A stretch of DNA of 8,695 bases, from positions 1 to 8,695 of the forward strand of contig JAAHIC010000141.1 of NCBI GenBank assembly GCA_010671965.1, written 5' to 3'. The DNA comes from Leptolyngbya sp. SIO4C5 (GTDB taxonomy: Bacteria; Cyanobacteriota; Cyanobacteriia; Phormidesmidales; Phormidesmidaceae). Of this stretch, positions 7,015 to 8,695 are shown in pieces. Both the position numbers and the translations under genes were made by a program. Below the pieces are notes generated by a model, which saw only the letters and a list, made by a program, of their open reading frames with translations, did not search any database and was not told the DNA's origin. The stretch's first letter is position 1. Every line of letters starts with the position of its first letter.

Positions 7015-7031
7015 TTCTTAACCCTAACTGC

Positions 7032-7487
7032 TTAACCACCAATTAAAACAGTGGAATCACCGGCTGCGATAGTATTAATGCTAGTTACTTCTTGAATGAC
7101 ATCTCCTACACGGCTAGCCGGTAAATCGTTAATGATGACGCTGGAGCTACCTTTGATGACTACACCGTTACCGTCAGGAATAACTAATTTAACGACGGTG
7201 CAAGCATGTTGATCGGTGGAGGCCATAATTGCCAGCATATCTGCCGTATTTTCTGCAAGATCTTTCATATGCTTGGCACGTTGAATATCATTTGTGGCGG
7301 CTGAGGCTTTTGCTGCATTTTCAGCCGCCTCTTTGGCTAAGTCCAAAAGCTGTTGAGCCATCTCCGGTGAAAGCGCTCGCCAAGCAGGTTGGCCGCCAAT
7401 GATAACATTAGGACTGCAAAATCCGGGTTTGAGTGGGTCGCCATGAGCAGTTGCATCACCTAGCCGAGCTGCTTGTCTACCAACCAT
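7032..7487 (-). CDS. PAAR-domain spike tip protein with helical insert
   Basis: The 151-residue protein opens with the PAAR signature ARLGDATAHGDPLKPG, followed by CSPNVIIGGQPAWRA (24-38), and ends with VIKGSSSVIINDLPASRVGD and AAGDSTVLIGG. PAAR proteins form the cone that sharpens the VgrG spike and may carry cargo; the likely metal ligands are among H15, C24, H94 and C96. Between the first and second parts of the fold, residues ~39-92 form an Ala/Lys/Glu-rich, probably helical insert that ordinary ~95-residue PAAR proteins lack. ATG 7487 is chosen because GGAGG (7499-7503) lies 11 bases upstream. An in-frame ATG at 7556 would add 23 hydrophobic residues unlike any PAAR start. The VgrG-like gene ends 83 bases upstream. 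Confidence 0.9.
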   Translation of the reverse strand: MVGRQAARLGDATAHGDPLKPGFCSPNVIIGGQPAWRALSPEMAQQLLDLAKEAAENAAKASAATNDIQRAKHMKDLAENTADMLAIMASTDQHACTVVKLVIPDGNGVVIKGSSSVIINDLPASRVGDVIQEVTSINTIAAGDSTVLIGG

Positions 7488-7498
7488 AATGAATAAAG

Positions 7499-7503
7499 CC
7501 TCC
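7499..7503 (-). promoter_or_regulatory. Ribosome binding site of the PAAR gene
   Basis: On the minus strand GGAGG lies 11 bases before ATG 7487. It decides the start of the PAAR gene against the longer frame from ATG 7556, and it is the strongest Shine-Dalgarno match among the tail genes here. Confidence 0.6.
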
Positions 7504-7570
7504 GCATACTCTGTTAGAAAGAATATCAAACACTTGAGCTGATAAAAGGCTTGCAACAGCGTTACAAACC

Positions 7571-8695
7571 CTAATTCAAATAAATCATCTTACCTGTAAC
7601 CTTAATATCGCCATTGGCAGTAATGTTCATATTTTTTTTGGCACTAATTTGTAAATTGCCAGTTGAACTAATGCTGATGCTGCCATCGCTATCGTTCAGA
7701 TAGATTTGATGCCCTCCTTTAGTAGTGATTTTTACACCTGCTTTACTGTCGCCTTTATCCTCCTCAATAAATTGAATCTGGTGTCCCGTGCGGGTTTTGA
7801 ACGTACGCAAACGTACCTGGCCGTCGCGGACATTATCTGCTACAGAATTGGGCGGTGTATCTTTACCGTTCCAAACTCCACCTAACACGTAGGGACGATG
7901 AATATTGCCATGCTCAAATGCAATTAAAACCTCGTCATCAATTTCTGGCAAACAGTCAAAACCGCGATTATTGGCCGCTCCGATACTAACAACCCTTGCC
8001 CAGTTGCTGTTGTGATCCTCGGTCAAAGTTGGCAGTTTCACCTTAACGCGGCCTAGCCCGTCTGGATCTTCATTGTCGGTCACAATGCCGACCAAAAGCG
8101 TTTGTCCTGGGCGCAGATGAGCTTCCGGCGCTAGTGTAGTCAGCAGATCGCCACTGCGCAACCCCCGCACGCAAAACTCGGTCGTGTAAACCCTTTCAGC
8201 GTAGACATGGCGAGTTTCTGTTACATAATATTTGCCGCTGTAAGGGCCTAAGTCTTTTAGTTCAATGAAAACGCCGGGGCGGATTTTTGGGTTACCTTCG
8301 CCTTTAGCATCTGCAACGATAAATTGACCGCCGAGTTCGTTGCAAAGGGCCTGAGCGATCGCGTCTGCTTCTTTAGGCTTAAAAACTGGCTGATCTACTA
8401 CGATCATTCTCGGCTCTGCTTTCATACCGTCAAAAGCCGTATTCACATCATTGCTTCTTTTTTCATTCTGAAAATTTTTCTGTTTTTGAATTTCTGTATC
8501 CGTAATCAGCTTTTCAGAATTAGCTGTTGAGATAATGGGCTTTTTTGTGATGTAATCCCAGGCGCGTACCTCAACTTCTTGTACTTGCTCAGTGCTAGTG
8601 AGCCGCACGCGAAAGCTACGAATATCCTTGAGCCAGACTAGTTCAAAAGGATCGCTAGCGTCCGGCTTACGAAAATTGAGCTTGCCGTCTTGGAT
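7571..8695 (-). CDS. VgrG-like central spike protein (5' end outside window)
   Basis: The frame is open to the right edge, so 374 C-terminal residues are visible and the N-terminus lies beyond 8695; GTG 8608 is not the real start. The first visible part (DGKLNFRKP, then VQEVEVRAWDYITKKPI) and the ARVYTTEF-like end (YYVTETRHVYAERVYTTEFC) belong to the gp27/GPD-like hub domain. A gp5-type OB fold follows (LLVGIVTDNEDPDGLGRVKV, WARVVS, LPEIDDEVLIAFEHG, RPYVLGGVWNG). The end is a short beta-helix spike (ISISSTGNLQISAKKNMNIT, ending TGKMIYLN) with no effector domain. This is the Afp8/Pvc8-type spike of eCIS: a trimer at the centre of the baseplate that carries the PAAR tip made by the next gene. 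Complete relatives are commonly about 550-600 residues, so roughly one third is missing. Confidence 0.93.
   Translation of the reverse strand: MQDGKLNFRKPDASDPFELVWLKDIRSFRVRLTSTEQVQEVEVRAWDYITKKPIISTANSEKLITDTEIQKQKNFQNEKRSNDVNTAFDGMKAEPRMIVVDQPVFKPKEADAIAQALCNELGGQFIVADAKGEGNPKIRPGVFIELKDLGPYSGKYYVTETRHVYAERVYTTEFCVRGLRSGDLLTTLAPEAHLRPGQTLLVGIVTDNEDPDGLGRVKVKLPTLTEDHNSNWARVVSIGAANNRGFDCLPEIDDEVLIAFEHGNIHRPYVLGGVWNGKDTPPNSVADNVRDGQVRLRTFKTRTGHQIQFIEEDKGDSKAGVKITTKGGHQIYLNDSDGSISISSTGNLQISAKKNMNITANGDIKVTGKMIYLN

Larger units (their letters stand above)
723..8362. repeat. Dispersed HIP1 octamers (GCGATCGC)
   Basis: The palindrome GCGATCGC begins at 723, 1032, 1119, 1267, 1599, 1830, 2103, 3417, 4642, 5011, 5234, 5337, 5531, 5548, 6441, 6567, 6683, 6788 and 8355: 19 copies counted by eye, about one per 460 bases. 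This density is typical of many cyanobacterial genomes and far above chance. None is seen in 1-722, and only one between 6796 and 8695, so the DUF3131 end and the PAAR/VgrG genes are HIP1-poor relative to the rest. Confidence 0.9.

Noticed and set aside
7488..7556. 23-residue hydrophobic extension of the PAAR protein from ATG 7556
   Set aside because: GGAGG at 7499-7503 points to ATG 7487, and PAAR domains begin within a few residues of that start; a hydrophobic leader is not expected.
8324..8530. Plus-strand ORF opposite the VgrG-like gene
   Set aside because: Phe/Ile/Leu-rich shadow of Lys/Glu-rich codons in the real gene.
1..8695. tRNA, rRNA, CRISPR array, origin or prophage attachment site
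   Set aside because: No cloverleaf, regular direct repeats with spacers, or flanking direct repeats were found on reading both strands by eye.

Overview
The window looks like cyanobacterial chromosome. The octamer GCGATCGC (HIP1), a hallmark of many cyanobacterial genomes, occurs at least 19 times in 8.7 kb, and the protein families present (DUF3131, YbjN, long TPR proteins, a phage-tail-like injection machine) fit that group. The genus cannot be named from the sequence.

Left part (1-785): the C-terminal end of a DUF3131-type protein runs in from outside the window. It has an abrupt change from about 75% GC (first 100 bases) to about 33% GC (241-420). It is followed by roughly 350 bases without a convincing gene, holding two adjacent short palindromes and a small unrecognised ORF that may be a decayed remnant. 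Middle left (786-2621): an exported TPR-repeat protein on the + strand, built from duplicated TPR blocks with three cysteine pairs at identical spacing.

The remainder (2623-8695) is a minus-strand operon for the baseplate and spike of a contractile injection system (eCIS / phage-tail-like particle). In transcription order it runs: VgrG-like spike (5' end outside the window), PAAR spike tip with an unusual helical insert, a small gene broken by one frameshift (signal-like hydrophobic start plus Lys/Glu-rich tail), a truncated YbjN remnant, gp25-like wedge protein, gpJ/gp47-like large wedge protein, and gpI-like protein with an N-terminal beta-sandwich extension. Gp25, gpJ and gpI overlap or nearly abut and are probably translationally coupled. 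VgrG trimerises at the centre of the baseplate and carries the PAAR tip; gp25, gpJ and gpI form the wedges that surround it and start the sheath. Sheath, tube, cap, ATPase and tape-measure genes are not in the window and would be expected to the right, upstream of VgrG.

The last tail gene and the TPR gene converge with one base between their stop codons. The injection system itself belongs to a known class. The points that stand out are the ~600-bp segment between PAAR and gp25 with two damaged genes, the interrupted PAAR fold, and the cysteine-paired TPR protein next door.
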